A stretch of 64,000 nucleotides of DNA, from positions 2,193,501 to 2,257,500 of the forward strand of contig NZ_CP020814.1 in assembly GCF_002109385.1 (NCBI RefSeq). Reading direction: 5' to 3'. The notes beneath the pieces are model-generated. The model ran no database searches and was not told where the DNA came from. It saw nothing but the letters and a program-made list of their open reading frames with translations. Below, piece after piece: positions 34,236 to 43,767 of the stretch (positions are counted from its first letter, which is position 1; each line of letters starts with the position of its first letter). A program made the position numbers and the translations under genes. This stretch comes from Halalkalibacter krulwichiae (GTDB taxonomy: Bacteria > Bacillota > Bacilli > Bacillales > Bacillaceae_D).

Positions 34236-35372
34236 ATGAGCCAAATTGAAAGATCGTTTTATTCAAGAGCTAGTATGTATTCGTTTGGTATTGTAATGAT
34301 TCTGATTATCTTAATGTGGATTGGAACAGGACAGTTTTCACATGTCGATATTATGTTATTTGGATACGTCGTGTCATCAATTGTATTTGCCATCGGCATG
34401 ACGATTCGTATGTGTGCATGGGCAGTTAGACCAGCTACACACCAAGTAATAAAAAGAAGCTTCAAAAATATGAAGAAGAAGAAAAGAGTTAAACGGAATT
34501 GGAAAGCAATCACTAAGACTTTAATTGAGAATATTATTTTACAAAAATTCATTTTTAAACGAGGGATTTACAGAGGAATCATGCATTGGTTAATTGCATG
34601 GGGCTGTATCGGTTCGTTTGGAATTACCTTCGCTCTTACATTTGGTTGGATGCATTTCAAACTAATTGATCCTATAACATATCAAGTTGTTGTTATGGGA
34701 ATTCCGACTATATCGATGGCTGCAAATGGTATTTTAGCCAAGTTAATGTTTGAAGGCTTAAATATTACAGCTCTTATGGTCTTGTTTGGGGTAACGATGG
34801 CATTAATTCGTCGTTCAAAAAATCAAGATGTCAAGGTAACTCAGCGTGTGGAATTTGATTTATTACCTTTATATATTTTGCTTTGGGTGACTGTTTCTGG
34901 TTTATTACTAACGTTATCTTATAAATTTTTAGGTGGATGGATGCATTCCTATTTAGCTCTTATTCATCAAGTTACGGTAGTTATTTTCTTAGTTTATTTT
35001 CCATTTGGAAAGCTATTTCATTTACCGGTGAGACCCCTAGCAACTGCTGTACCAATGAATTACCAAGAAGTAACGGGAGTAGATACGAGAGAATGCAAAT
35101 CTTGTCAAGCTCCTTATAGTAATGATGATCAAATTACTGATGTGAAAGAAATATTAAGTGTACAAAGTTTTGACTTACAACTTGCAGATGGTTCATATTT
35201 AGCTGATTATTGTCCGAGCTGTCGTAGAAGAATTCGGGTGATGAAACAATTAAACATTCAATCTAATTTACCATCTCCAAATGGACCAATCCAAACAAAT
35301 AACGGAATTCATATTCCGGGATTTGGTCAAAAAAGAGATGATTCATATTATGAAAAAACGGGGGAGAAGTAA
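34236..35372 (+). CDS. NarI-like membrane subunit with C-terminal zinc-ribbon-like domain
   Basis: A 378-residue membrane protein with about seven helices. Two regions resemble b-type heme proteins of the NarI/DsrM group: GIMHWLIAWGCIGSFGITF and SYLALIHQVTVVIFLVYFPFGKLFH. The conserved His residues are candidate heme ligands. The C-terminal 100 residues are soluble and carry CKSC ... YCPSC, a four-cysteine rubredoxin or zinc-ribbon-like pattern. It probably oxidises menaquinol and passes electrons to the ferredoxin and catalytic subunits (inference). ATG after AAGGGGTGG. First gene of the FNR-controlled operon; its stop abuts the next ATG. Confidence 0.72.
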   Translation: MSQIERSFYSRASMYSFGIVMILIILMWIGTGQFSHVDIMLFGYVVSSIVFAIGMTIRMCAWAVRPATHQVIKRSFKNMKKKKRVKRNWKAITKTLIENIILQKFIFKRGIYRGIMHWLIAWGCIGSFGITFALTFGWMHFKLIDPITYQVVVMGIPTISMAANGILAKLMFEGLNITALMVLFGVTMALIRRSKNQDVKVTQRVEFDLLPLYILLWVTVSGLLLTLSYKFLGGWMHSYLALIHQVTVVIFLVYFPFGKLFHLPVRPLATAVPMNYQEVTGVDTRECKSCQAPYSNDDQITDVKEILSVQSFDLQLADGSYLADYCPSCRRRIRVMKQLNIQSNLPSPNGPIQTNNGIHIPGFGQKRDDSYYEKTGEK

Positions 35373-37495
35373 ATGAGTGAATTTCTTGTAAAAGATGGTG
35401 TGAAAAATTTAAAGAAGCCTGGAGAAAAGCTCGTCACAACCCACTGTTGTTATTGTGGCATGCAATGTGGAATGCACATAAGAGTGAATGAAAAAACAGG
35501 AAAAGTTGTAGGAGTAGAACCTCGTTATGATTGGCCTGTAACAAGAGGGAAAATGTGTCCAAAAGGAGTGACAGCTTACCAAACTGTCAATCACAAAGAT
35601 CGAATTCTTAAACCACTAATCAAGAAGAACGGGCAATTTGTCGAGGCAACTTGGAAGGAAGCGTACGATTTAATCGAGAAAAATTTCAAAAGAATTCAAG
35701 CGGAGTCTGGAAAAGATGCAGTGAGTGTTTTCGGCGGAGTATCAATGACTAACGAGAAATGTTATTTGGTAGGTAAATATGCACGTGTTGGACTAGGTAC
35801 TAGATTTTTAGATTATAATGGTCGCTTCTGTATGTCATCAGCAGCAGGTGGATTTATGAAAACACTTGGAATAGACCGTGGTTCAAGCTTGCCTTTACCT
35901 GAATTTGAACATACTGATTGTTTATTTATGGCGGGTTCTAATACAGCTGAATGTCATCCGACGATGATTCAATGGTTATGGAAAGCCAAAGACAAAGGCG
36001 CAAAATTAATTGTAGCTGATCCGCGTGAGACACCAACAGCAAGAGTTGCTGATGTTCATCTTGATCTTAGACCAGGAACTGATTCTGCATTAGCAAACGG
36101 GTTAATGCACCTAATTATCAAAGAAGGATATGTCGATTACGAGTTTGTTAAAGAGCGTTGCAATAATTTTGAAAAGTTAAAAGCAATGGTAGAAAAATTC
36201 ACCCCTGAATTCACGTCCAACATAACAGGTGTAGCCGTTGAAAAAATTATCAAAGCTGCTCATATTTACGGAAAGTCACCTAAATCAATTGTCACTTTCT
36301 GTAGAGGAATTGAACAACAAAATAAAGGTGTTGATAACGTTTCATTATACACGTCAATGGCTTTAATAAGAGGACAAATTGGGAAGTTTGCTTCAGGTGT
36401 TGCAACTATTACAGGACAAGGGAATGGTCAAGGGGAAGAGAACACGGTCAAAAGGCAGATGCGCTTCCAGGCTATCGGAAAATTGATAATCCTGAACATG
36501 TTAAATATGTTGCTGGTGTTTGGGGGATTAAACCAGAAGAAATGCCCAAAGCTGGTGTATCTGCATACGAAATGTTCGATGAGATTCAAAAAGGTAATAT
36601 TCGCGCTATGCATGTGATGTGTAGCAACCCAGCTGTATCAGCGCCGAATTTGGAACACATTTGGAGTGGGTTTAAAAAATTAGACTTTCTTGTTGTAAGT
36701 GATTTCTTTTTATCGGAAACAGCTGAATTCGCTGATGTTGTTTTACCAACTACTACTTGGGCGGAAGATGAAGGAACAACTACAAATTTAGAGGGTCGAG
36801 TACTCCGCATTCGTAAAGTATCTGAACCATTAGGTGAATCAAAGGCAGACTGGGAAATCATGTGTGATATTGCCGAAAGAATGGGAAAAGGTAACTATTT
36901 TAAATATGACAACCCCAAACAAATTTTTGAGGAATTAAGAATCGCTTCAAAAGGGGGAAAAGCAGATTACTCTGGTATCACATGGGAGCGTATCGATAAA
37001 GAAGATGGTGTGTTTTGGCCTTGCACGTCCGAAGATCATCCTGGGACACCGACGATGTTTAAGGAAACGTTTGGGACAGAAGATGGAAAAGCAAATTTAG
37101 CTGCTGTAGATTGGGCGGAACCCGGTGAAACGACTTCTAACGAGTATCCACTTACGTTAACGACTGGTCGTGTCGTATTTCATTATTTATCTGGAAATCA
37201 AACGAGAAGAGTTGATTTCTTGATGGAACAATGTCCTCTGCCTTACATCGAGATTCATCCAGAGCTAGCTAGTCAGTATAATATCGTGAACAAAGATGCG
37301 GTTAAAATTACTACTCGTAGATCAACGATGACCGTAGAAGCCCGAATCACAAAGGCTATACGTAAAGATACCGTTTTTATCCCATATCATTGGGGGAAAG
37401 AGCTTGCGGTGAATCTACTGACAAATCCAGCATTAGATCCAGTGTCAAGAATGCCTGAATTTAAAGTGTGTGCCGTTAAAATTGAAAAAGACTAA
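35373..37495 (+). pseudogene. nasC: NasC-like molybdopterin nitrate reductase catalytic subunit, one frameshift
   Basis: A catalytic subunit of about 708 residues, closely resembling the B. subtilis NasC family. It has N-terminal [4Fe-4S] ligands CCYCGMQCGM ... GKMCPKG, and the probable Mo-ligand Cys in DYNGRFCMSSAAG. Further matches are GSNTAECHP, CSNPAVSAPN and the C-terminal YHWGKELAVN. No Tat signal, so it is cytoplasmic. Frame 1 breaks at GGGG 36432-36435, inside the conserved GQGNGQG-REHGQKAD motif. Frame 3 carries on to 37495. One extra G would repair it, so a base-calling error is likely and the enzyme may be intact. Confidence 0.85.
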
Positions 37496-37522
37496 CTTAA
37501 AATAGCAACTGGGGAACAACCA

Positions 37523-38065
37523 ATGAATAAAATAATGTATTTAGAATTTGAACGATGTATCGGCTGCCGCGCATGTCAAGCGGCATGCCGAGAATGTGGA
37601 GACCACGATGCAAAAGAACGGAATTACGTTGAATATATCGATTTCACAGAGAGTAGACAAACATTTCCAATGATGTGCATGCAATGTAAAGATCCTGCGT
37701 GTGCGAGAGTTTGTCCAGCCAATGCCATTCAAATTACTGAAGAAGGTGTTGTTCTATCCGCAATGGAAGAAAAATGTATCGGCTGTCGTAACTGTACCTT
37801 TGCTTGTCCTTTTGGAATTCCTAAGTTTGATTTTGAGGAGAATAAAATGTACAAATGTGACATGTGTTACGATCGATCAAAATTTGATATTGCACCAATG
37901 TGTGCGTCTGTTTGCCCAAGTGAGGCAATTCGATTCATAGATTTTGATGAGATGCAATCTTTAAGAAGAAAACGTACCCAAATGAATTTAATCGAAGGAA
38001 AAAAGCCAAGTGAACAAGATAAATGGCAATATGTTCCTGAATTTTTCGGTGTTTATACAGACTAG
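37523..38065 (+). CDS. Multi-cluster 4Fe-4S ferredoxin-type electron-transfer subunit
   Basis: A 180-residue protein of the DmsB/NrfC/HybA-like type. There are four cysteine groups: CIGCRACQAAC, CMQCKDPACARVC, CIGCRNCTFAC, and CDMCYDRS ... CASVC. This implies up to four [4Fe-4S] clusters relaying electrons between the membrane subunit and the molybdenum enzyme. No Tat signal, so it is probably cytoplasmic like the catalytic subunit. ATG preceded by a weak GGGGAAC. Third gene of the operon, 27 bp after the catalytic gene. Confidence 0.92.
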   Translation: MNKIMYLEFERCIGCRACQAACRECGDHDAKERNYVEYIDFTESRQTFPMMCMQCKDPACARVCPANAIQITEEGVVLSAMEEKCIGCRNCTFACPFGIPKFDFEENKMYKCDMCYDRSKFDIAPMCASVCPSEAIRFIDFDEMQSLRRKRTQMNLIEGKKPSEQDKWQYVPEFFGVYTD

Positions 38066-38080
38066 AAAGGAGGGCTTTCC

Positions 38081-38614
38081 ATGTCAGAACAAATGAAGTG
38101 TAAGAAAGAAAAACACTTAAAAAAAGATGATATGTTAAATCTAAAAGATAATATTAATCGCTTTGATGATTTGAAATTTAATAGACGTGCTTTTTTAAAA
38201 ACAGCAGTAGGAGCTTCAGTAGCACTCGGCCTATCCACTTTACCTTTTTCAGTAAAAGCATTCTTAGGTGACTTTGAGGATGATCGCGAGCTTGTTGAGA
38301 TTGTTAAATTGGAAGATTTGCCAAAAGGGTCTTCCGTTACATTTAATTATCCATCTGAAAAAGATCCTGCATTGTTAATTCATACAAAGGCAGGAGAGTT
38401 AAAAGCTTATAATAGTGCATGTACACATTTAATGTGTCCTGTATTTTATGAAGAAGAAAGTGAAGTGTTACTTTGTCCATGCCATCAGGGATTCTTTGAT
38501 TTAAATAACGGTCATCCGATAGCAGGGCCTCCTCAACGAGAGTTACCTTTAATTGAATTAGAAGTTCAAAATGGGGTTGTATACGCTGCAGGGAGGAAGA
38601 TTCGCCATGGCTAA
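38081..38614 (+). CDS. Rieske [2Fe-2S] protein with Tat-like signal anchor
   Basis: A 177-residue protein. The N-terminal 35 residues are charged; then NRRAFLKTAVGASVALGLSTL forms a Tat-like motif and anchor helix, so the Rieske domain is probably extracytoplasmic. Cluster ligands are CTHLMC and LCPCHQGFFD, the C-x-H ... C-x2-H pattern. In bc-type complexes such proteins oxidise quinol. ATG after AAAGGAGGGC. Placement in a nitrate reductase operon is unusual: it may couple menaquinol oxidation to the NarI-like subunit (inference). Overlaps the next gene by 8 bp. Confidence 0.9.
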   Translation: MSEQMKCKKEKHLKKDDMLNLKDNINRFDDLKFNRRAFLKTAVGASVALGLSTLPFSVKAFLGDFEDDRELVEIVKLEDLPKGSSVTFNYPSEKDPALLIHTKAGELKAYNSACTHLMCPVFYEEESEVLLCPCHQGFFDLNNGHPIAGPPQRELPLIELEVQNGVVYAAGRKIRHG

Positions 38615-38816
38615 GAAAATATGCTGGGTGATTATATTCATAACATTAGCATTAAATGTAGTCATGTTACAGTGGACAATTGAAGCATACTTAGGATTAG
38701 AGTTTGATCTCGTTTTTCGTTATACGGTTATAGCCTTGGTTTCATCGGCAATTGCATTGATAACCCTTTTTAAATGGAAACAAGTTGAATACCAAAAAGA
38801 AGAGTCTGCAAATTAA
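38607..38816 (+). CDS. Small two-helix membrane protein of the nitrate reductase operon
   Basis: A 69-residue protein with two transmembrane helices (ICWVIIFITLALNVVMLQW and a second near residues 35-55) and a charged tail. ATG 38607 with GGGAGGAAG in front; it overlaps the end of the Rieske gene by 8 bp, so translation is coupled. The longer frame from 38571 lies within the Rieske gene. Likely a small structural subunit of the membrane complex; no family recognised. A terminator follows. Confidence 0.75.
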   Translation: MAKKICWVIIFITLALNVVMLQWTIEAYLGLEFDLVFRYTVIALVSSAIALITLFKWKQVEYQKEESAN

Positions 38817-38829
38817 TGCAGGCTTTTTT
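38804..38829 (+). terminator. Terminator of the nitrate reductase operon
   Basis: GTCTGCA-N6-TGCAGGC (one G-T pair) followed by TTTTTT; begins inside the last codons. Confidence 0.8.
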
Positions 38830-38947
38830 CATATTGATATCTAAACAGAGAATAATAATACTGATTATACGATGGATACGCTATGATATTTTACTTCTTT
38901 GCTATTAGATGATAGGATTAAAAAAGGTTACTGACAGAGGGAGTGAA

Positions 38948-39655
38948 GTGTTAGTAATGACTAAAATAACCCGTTTTTTTGAACAATTATCAGCAGAAAA
39001 CCAAAATGTAATGCTAGATAAAGGAACGGAAATTCAGGCACAATCAGGTACAGTCCTTTTTTCAGAAGGGGATATACCTGAGTATACATTCTTAATTCTG
39101 TCTGGGTTAGTAAGGCAAAGTAAAATGACTGCTGATGGAAAAGAATTTTCAGTTAGTTTGTCTCAAAAAGGCGAATTAGTTGGAGAAACAGCCTTATTTA
39201 ATGGACTTGCACTAGCTGTGACTGCGACTGTAATAGAGGATGCAAGACTAATCCGTTACCAAAGACAAGAACTCGAAAACCTTTTCGAAGAAAAGGGTGA
39301 AATTGCTGTTGCCTTTATGAAATGGTCTGCTATACAAAATCAATCCACTCAATCGAAATTTAGAGATCTAATTTTATGTGGGAAAAAAGGTGGCCTCTAT
39401 TCAACTTTAATTCGTTTTAGTAATTCATACGGTGAAAAACATAAAGATGGAATCCTCATTAATATTGCTCTTACGAATCATGAAATTGCAAATTATATTG
39501 GCACAACACGAGAAGGTGTAAATCGGATTATGAGTGAATTAAAGAAAGATCAGATCATCTCTTATGAGAATAATAAAATCATCATTCGTGACCTTCAATA
39601 TTTAAGGAATTTCTTACAGTGTGGAGATTGTCCGGTTGAAATTTGTACGATTTAA
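38948..39655 (+). CDS. Second Fnr/Crp-family regulator with C-terminal Fe-S motif
   Basis: A Crp/Fnr regulator of about 235 residues, clearly paralogous to the Fnr at 32577. The cyclic-nucleotide-like domain is followed by AFMKWSAIQNQSTQSKFRDLI, HTH YIGTTREGVNRIMSEL, and the C-terminal C-x2-C-x4-C (CGDCPVEIC). It keeps the three cysteine ligands of Bacillus Fnr, so it is also a likely oxygen or NO sensor. Start is ambiguous: GTG 38948 (SD AGAGGGAG) or ATG 38957. No FNR box was seen in its own promoter. The adjacent operon is the obvious candidate target. Confidence 0.88.
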   Translation: MLVMTKITRFFEQLSAENQNVMLDKGTEIQAQSGTVLFSEGDIPEYTFLILSGLVRQSKMTADGKEFSVSLSQKGELVGETALFNGLALAVTATVIEDARLIRYQRQELENLFEEKGEIAVAFMKWSAIQNQSTQSKFRDLILCGKKGGLYSTLIRFSNSYGEKHKDGILINIALTNHEIANYIGTTREGVNRIMSELKKDQIISYENNKIIIRDLQYLRNFLQCGDCPVEICTI

Positions 39656-39758
39656 GTTGATTTCCCGTGCAGATGGTTCTATCTTGAAGCCTATTATAGA
39701 ATGAGCTAAAATAAACGTTGGTAAGATAATACATATAGAATAGAAAGAAGGCTAACTT

Positions 39759-40052
39759 ATGATCCAACGTACGGTTCTTGTTAAATTTGCAGAAACTACA
39801 ACAAATGAGCAATTACAAGAAGTGGTAAATCGCTTCAAGGAGCTTGAACATCACTTAAACGGAGTTGTGGATTTGCAAGCAGGACTTAATTTTGCAGAGA
39901 GAAGTAAGGAGTATCAAGTTGTTCTAATGGTTCGTTTTGAAAATAAAGATGCTCTTGAGGCGTATGTAAATGATGCTAAGCATCAAGCTGTAGCTACTTT
40001 CATTAAAGAAGTAGGTAGAGTTGATAGTATTGGAGTAGATATTGAGATTTAA
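39759..40052 (+). CDS. Dabb-family (stress-responsive alpha/beta-barrel) protein
   Basis: A 97-residue ferredoxin-like alpha/beta-barrel protein: IQRTVLVKFAETTTNEQLQ, EYQVVLMVRFENKDALEAYV and HQAVATFIKEVGRVDSIGV match the Dabb family. Members are small dimeric proteins, some enzymatic; the function here is unknown. ATG after AGAAAGAAGG. Single gene with a terminator behind. Confidence 0.88.
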   Translation: MIQRTVLVKFAETTTNEQLQEVVNRFKELEHHLNGVVDLQAGLNFAERSKEYQVVLMVRFENKDALEAYVNDAKHQAVATFIKEVGRVDSIGVDIEI

Positions 40053-40057
40053 TGGAT

Positions 40058-40088
40058 GAAAGCAAAGGTCTTGAGCCTTTGCTTTTTT
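40058..40088 (+). terminator. Terminator after the Dabb gene
   Basis: AAAGCAAAGG-N7-CCTTTGCTTTTTT, ideal stem and T-run. Confidence 0.9.
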
Positions 40089-40253
40089 CATTGTTATTTA
40101 AGCAAAGCAAAGTTAGAGTAACTAGAACATGGTGACTTACAAATATCGCAGTTGACTTCTATTTATAATCCATATGAGACATAGAATTTGTTCCGTTGAT
40201 ACGATTGTTTCTTGTTATAATAAATAAAAACAAGCAATAAGGTAGGGATAATA

Positions 40254-41414
40254 ATGTTTTCAAAAAAGATGGACCAGTTTCAAACGAGTGTATTTAATGA
40301 ACTTGCTGATTACAAAATGGTAAAAATGAAAGAAGGCAAAGATATAATAGATCTAAGTATTGGTAGCCCTGACCTACCACCACCTTCATTTGTGATGGAA
40401 GAGTTATCATCTTCAGTTAAAGACCCTTCTTTATATCGCTATTCTCTAAGAGGTATTCCAGAATTACATGATGCGATTTCACACTACTACCACCATCATT
40501 ATAATGTGGAGCTCGCGCAAGAGGATGAGGTGCTTGTTGTTATGGGTTCTCAAGATGGACTTGTTCACCTCCCTCTAGTAGTGGCTGATCCAGGGGATAT
40601 CATATTAGTACCAGATCCTGGTTATACTGCTTACGCCGCAGGTATTTCATTAGCTGAGGCTATTCCTTATTCAATGCCTTTAAAAGAGGAAGATGCTTTT
40701 CTACCCGACCTTGATGCTATTCCTGATGAAGTTCGACAAAAAGCAAAGTTGATGATTTTAAATTTTCCTGGTAATCCAGTGCCATCTACAGCATCAAGAG
40801 AATTTTTTGAAAAAGTAGTGAGGTTTGCAAAAGAAAATAAGATTGTCGTACTTCATGATTTTGCTTATTCTGAATTATATTACGATGAAAGACCAATAAG
40901 CTTTCTTTCAGTCGAAGGAGCGAATGAGGTAGGAATAGAGTTCAATTCTCTTTCCAAAAGCTTCAATATGGCTGGTTGTAGAATAGGATATGTCGTTGGA
41001 AATCCACATGTCTTAGAGGGTTTAAAACGATTGAAGTCAAATTTGGATTATGGAGTATTTTTACCGGTACAAAAGGCTGCTGTAGTTGCATTAAAAAACA
41101 CTACTAATTTTAGTAACGAGTTACGAATGATTTATAAGAAGAGAAGAGATATTTTGGTAGCCGGATTAAATTCACTAGGGTGGAAGGTTGATTCACCACC
41201 GGCATCAATGTTTATATGGGCAAGGGTACCTTCTTCATATAAATCAACAGAATTTGCTTTTCGACTAATTGATGATGCAGGAATTGTTACAACTCCAGGA
41301 GTTGCCTTTGGTGATAATGGTGAAGGATATTTACGAATTTCTCTTGTCCAAAATGAAGAAACTTTACATAAAGCGGTCTTAAGGTTGAAAGAAAGTGGAA
41401 TATTCTCTAAATAA
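40254..41414 (+). CDS. Class I/II aminotransferase, LL-diaminopimelate aminotransferase-like
   Basis: A 386-residue PLP-dependent aminotransferase. IIDLSIGSPDLPPPSFV lies at the N-terminus, LNFPGNPVPS in the middle, and the PLP-binding Lys in EFNSLSKSFNMAGCRIGYVVG near residue 235. It resembles the DapL-like aminotransferases of bacilli, where diaminopimelate is otherwise made by the acetylase route, so the true substrate is uncertain. ATG after AAGGTAGGG. Single gene ending in a strong terminator shared with the opposite gene. Confidence 0.87.
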   Translation: MFSKKMDQFQTSVFNELADYKMVKMKEGKDIIDLSIGSPDLPPPSFVMEELSSSVKDPSLYRYSLRGIPELHDAISHYYHHHYNVELAQEDEVLVVMGSQDGLVHLPLVVADPGDIILVPDPGYTAYAAGISLAEAIPYSMPLKEEDAFLPDLDAIPDEVRQKAKLMILNFPGNPVPSTASREFFEKVVRFAKENKIVVLHDFAYSELYYDERPISFLSVEGANEVGIEFNSLSKSFNMAGCRIGYVVGNPHVLEGLKRLKSNLDYGVFLPVQKAAVVALKNTTNFSNELRMIYKKRRDILVAGLNSLGWKVDSPPASMFIWARVPSSYKSTEFAFRLIDDAGIVTTPGVAFGDNGEGYLRISLVQNEETLHKAVLRLKESGIFSK

Positions 41415-41419
41415 GAAGG

Positions 41420-41455
41420 AACGAGGCTTACGCATAAGCGAAGCCTCGTTTTTCT
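41420..41455. terminator. Bidirectional terminator between the aminotransferase and GH15-like genes
   Basis: AACGAGGCTT-N11-AAGCCTCGTT with T-runs on the plus strand; convergent gene ends meet here. Confidence 0.85.
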
Positions 41456-42483
41456 TCAGCCAATATATACATTGCACTCGACCACCCAAGTGGAGTATTC
41501 GGGTTAGGCTTTTGAATACCGGAGAAATAAGCTTCTGGCAGTATCCCGTTATCTAACATTACTTCTTTTGTACGCTCAATATAGTATCTGGCATGTTGGT
41601 CATGGTTAAGTGTTTGCCAGCATAGAGAGAGCCAAGGGAAACCAAAAGTCCATTCTGCTTCGGTTCCATAGTAGAAAGATCGATCTTTATTTCGACCATA
41701 AGCTTGTTCAAGTATAGAATAGTAACTATCGCCTTGATAGCGGATGACACCATTTGGACGTAGTAATTCCTTTTCAATGTTTTTAATAATTTGTTTGGCT
41801 TCCTCACCTTGGTAAAGTTGATAAGGGTAGATTAGACTTAACTGTGCTAAATCAGCGTTTTTTGAGACGCTTTCTCTTGGGAACAAATTTGTTAATGTGT
41901 TCATCCCATTATCGATAGCTTCCTGGGGAACAAATACAATTGGTTGAATGGCTCTAAGCCCTGCTACACAGGCACCGACACTGCTTGCATGAACTTCCCG
42001 GTACTCTTCCCACATACCATTGTCTTCATCTTCCCAGTAACGACAGCACATTAGGTAAAACACGAGTTTCTGAATAATAGCATGATCTCTTTCTTCACGA
42101 ATAATCGGTTTATTGTACTGCTGGATACTTGTTCCGACTGCATATAAAAAAGCACCAATCATATCATGTTGAGCATGTCCCCATTCTTGGTTATGAATTT
42201 CGAAACCATCGGGGCTATATCTGGCATGGATATACTCATACATAGCTTGAGGCTTTCTCTCTGTATGAATATCTATTTTCCATTCGTATCTGCGGAATAC
42301 ATCTAAGATTGCTTGCATAGATAAAGTGAATGTATTACAAGGTTTATCCATGTAGGGAAGAGACATATAGATTGCATCCCGAATCCAGAAATAATGATAT
42401 TCTTTAGATTGACTTGCTAAATATAAGTGGTTTGGTTGTCTTAATTCCTCTAATAGCCGATAGCTCTGTTGTAAATGATCCAT
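41428..42483 (-). CDS. Glycoside hydrolase family 15-like protein
   Basis: A 351-residue cytoplasmic (alpha/alpha)6-barrel protein resembling the GH15 glucoamylase/glucodextranase group. Recognisable parts are YHYFWIRDAIYM near residue 30, QEWGHAQHDMIGAFLYAV, WEEYREVHASSVGACVAGL (where GH15 has the general acid), and the C-terminal GTEAEWTFGFPWLSL and LPEAYF, where a catalytic base Glu would lie. There is no signal peptide. Length is shorter than typical glucoamylases. The substrate is unknown and could be a small alpha-glucoside. The upstream ribosome-binding site is weak. Confidence 0.78.
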   Translation of the reverse strand: MDHLQQSYRLLEELRQPNHLYLASQSKEYHYFWIRDAIYMSLPYMDKPCNTFTLSMQAILDVFRRYEWKIDIHTERKPQAMYEYIHARYSPDGFEIHNQEWGHAQHDMIGAFLYAVGTSIQQYNKPIIREERDHAIIQKLVFYLMCCRYWEDEDNGMWEEYREVHASSVGACVAGLRAIQPIVFVPQEAIDNGMNTLTNLFPRESVSKNADLAQLSLIYPYQLYQGEEAKQIIKNIEKELLRPNGVIRYQGDSYYSILEQAYGRNKDRSFYYGTEAEWTFGFPWLSLCWQTLNHDQHARYYIERTKEVMLDNGILPEAYFSGIQKPNPNTPLGWSSAMYILAEEKRGFAYA

Positions 42484-42588
42484 TCGAGTAGCCTCCCAAT
42501 TCTATTAATTAACCTTAGTTTCTTTTTAGCCTAGAAAAGGAGGTCTTATACTTTTGTTAGTAAGATAAATCATTTATATAATTATCAT

Positions 42589-43590
42589 CTACTGATTGAT
42601 CAGTTTTGAGCGATCTGGATATTGAGGCGGTTCTTCCAACCAATGATGTTTGAGCATAATATCTAGTCCATCTTTAGCATATAACGCTACTTCGGCTGAT
42701 AGTCGTTGATAATCTGCAACTAAGTCATATCTCATGCTAGCTGTTGAAGCTGCGCTATAATTCCCTTGACCGCTAGCGGTTAAGACTGTTTTCAAGAACA
42801 TCATTAATTTATCGGAAAAAACTCGAGTTGTAGACTCTGTTACGCCATGATCAGAAGAGGAGGGTGGCTCTATATTCGATTCCGCAAGCTTGTTGGAGAA
42901 TATTTTTACATGTTTTGTTCCGATTTTCTTTCCGTTAACAAAAAATTTTTTTATCTCTTTTGTCTCGGTTGTTTGAGCAAAGCTCGTACATATAAACGAG
43001 CCAATTTGGTTTGTTTTGAAGTTTTCAAATAAATGCATAATTTCAATGCTATTTAAAGTTCGTTTTGTAAATGGATTGAATCCTTTCGTGAAATATGCTT
43101 TTCCTTCAATATAATCTGCGTTCTTCGGTTTTGTCATATAAGGAGGGCGCACATACAATCCTTTTTCTAATCCAAGGTCAACAGAAAGGTTGTAAAGATT
43201 TGAAACGTTCAATAAACAATCCGTAAAGAATTTTCTAATATCGTGCCTAGATGAAGCGCTTTGTGAAAGGCAATATGCAACTGTTCCAGCCTTACCGAAC
43301 ATTTCAAGGAAAGAGAGAATAAATGAATCAGTATATAGTCTTGGTGCATGGATATTCACATCTTTATCAGTGAACCCTTCAGGAGTTGGAATCCTTTCAT
43401 TATGAAATAGATGTTCAATCTCTGTATTTACATTTAAGGTAAATCGAAGAGTCTTTTCGACAATGGTACGAATTTCTTTATCTTCGACAATTTCATTAAA
43501 ATACTTCATCATATGTAATGACATGCTATTCTGGATGTACTGGCTCCAAAGCACTCCGATTTCTGAGGATGTCATGTCTACAATCGTCAT
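42589..43590 (-). CDS. DUF3231-family protein
   Basis: A 333-residue helical protein with two related halves of about 160 residues. Each starts with a segment like TSSEIGVLWSQYIQNSMSLH (residues 6-25) or KRTLNSIEIMHLFENFKTNQ (second half). This is the DUF3231 pattern of tandem ferritin-like four-helix bundles found in spore-forming bacilli. Function unknown, possibly spore-related. ATG 43590 has GAGGTG 7 nt upstream. The longer frame to 43644 is not supported. Confidence 0.85.
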   Translation of the reverse strand: MTIVDMTSSEIGVLWSQYIQNSMSLHMMKYFNEIVEDKEIRTIVEKTLRFTLNVNTEIEHLFHNERIPTPEGFTDKDVNIHAPRLYTDSFILSFLEMFGKAGTVAYCLSQSASSRHDIRKFFTDCLLNVSNLYNLSVDLGLEKGLYVRPPYMTKPKNADYIEGKAYFTKGFNPFTKRTLNSIEIMHLFENFKTNQIGSFICTSFAQTTETKEIKKFFVNGKKIGTKHVKIFSNKLAESNIEPPSSSDHGVTESTTRVFSDKLMMFLKTVLTASGQGNYSAASTASMRYDLVADYQRLSAEVALYAKDGLDIMLKHHWLEEPPQYPDRSKLINQ

Positions 43591-43767
43591 TATATACACC
43601 TCGATATTTAACGTAATACTTTGTAGATTGTCCAACGGTTTCAATTTTATTAATATAGGAATTTATATATAGGTAAATTAACATAAAAAAACAAACTTTG
43701 TTTAAATTTTCGTATCTCGGTAATAATAGGAATGCAACAAAAAGCTACATGCTAGGAGGATACAACA

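Noticed and set aside
35373..37495. Formate dehydrogenase as the identity of the molybdopterin enzyme
   Set aside because: The Mo-site context NGRFCMSSAAG, GQGNGQG-REHGQKAD and the CSNPAVSAPN region fit the NasC nitrate reductase family; there is no selenocysteine codon or FDH-type RxCH motif.
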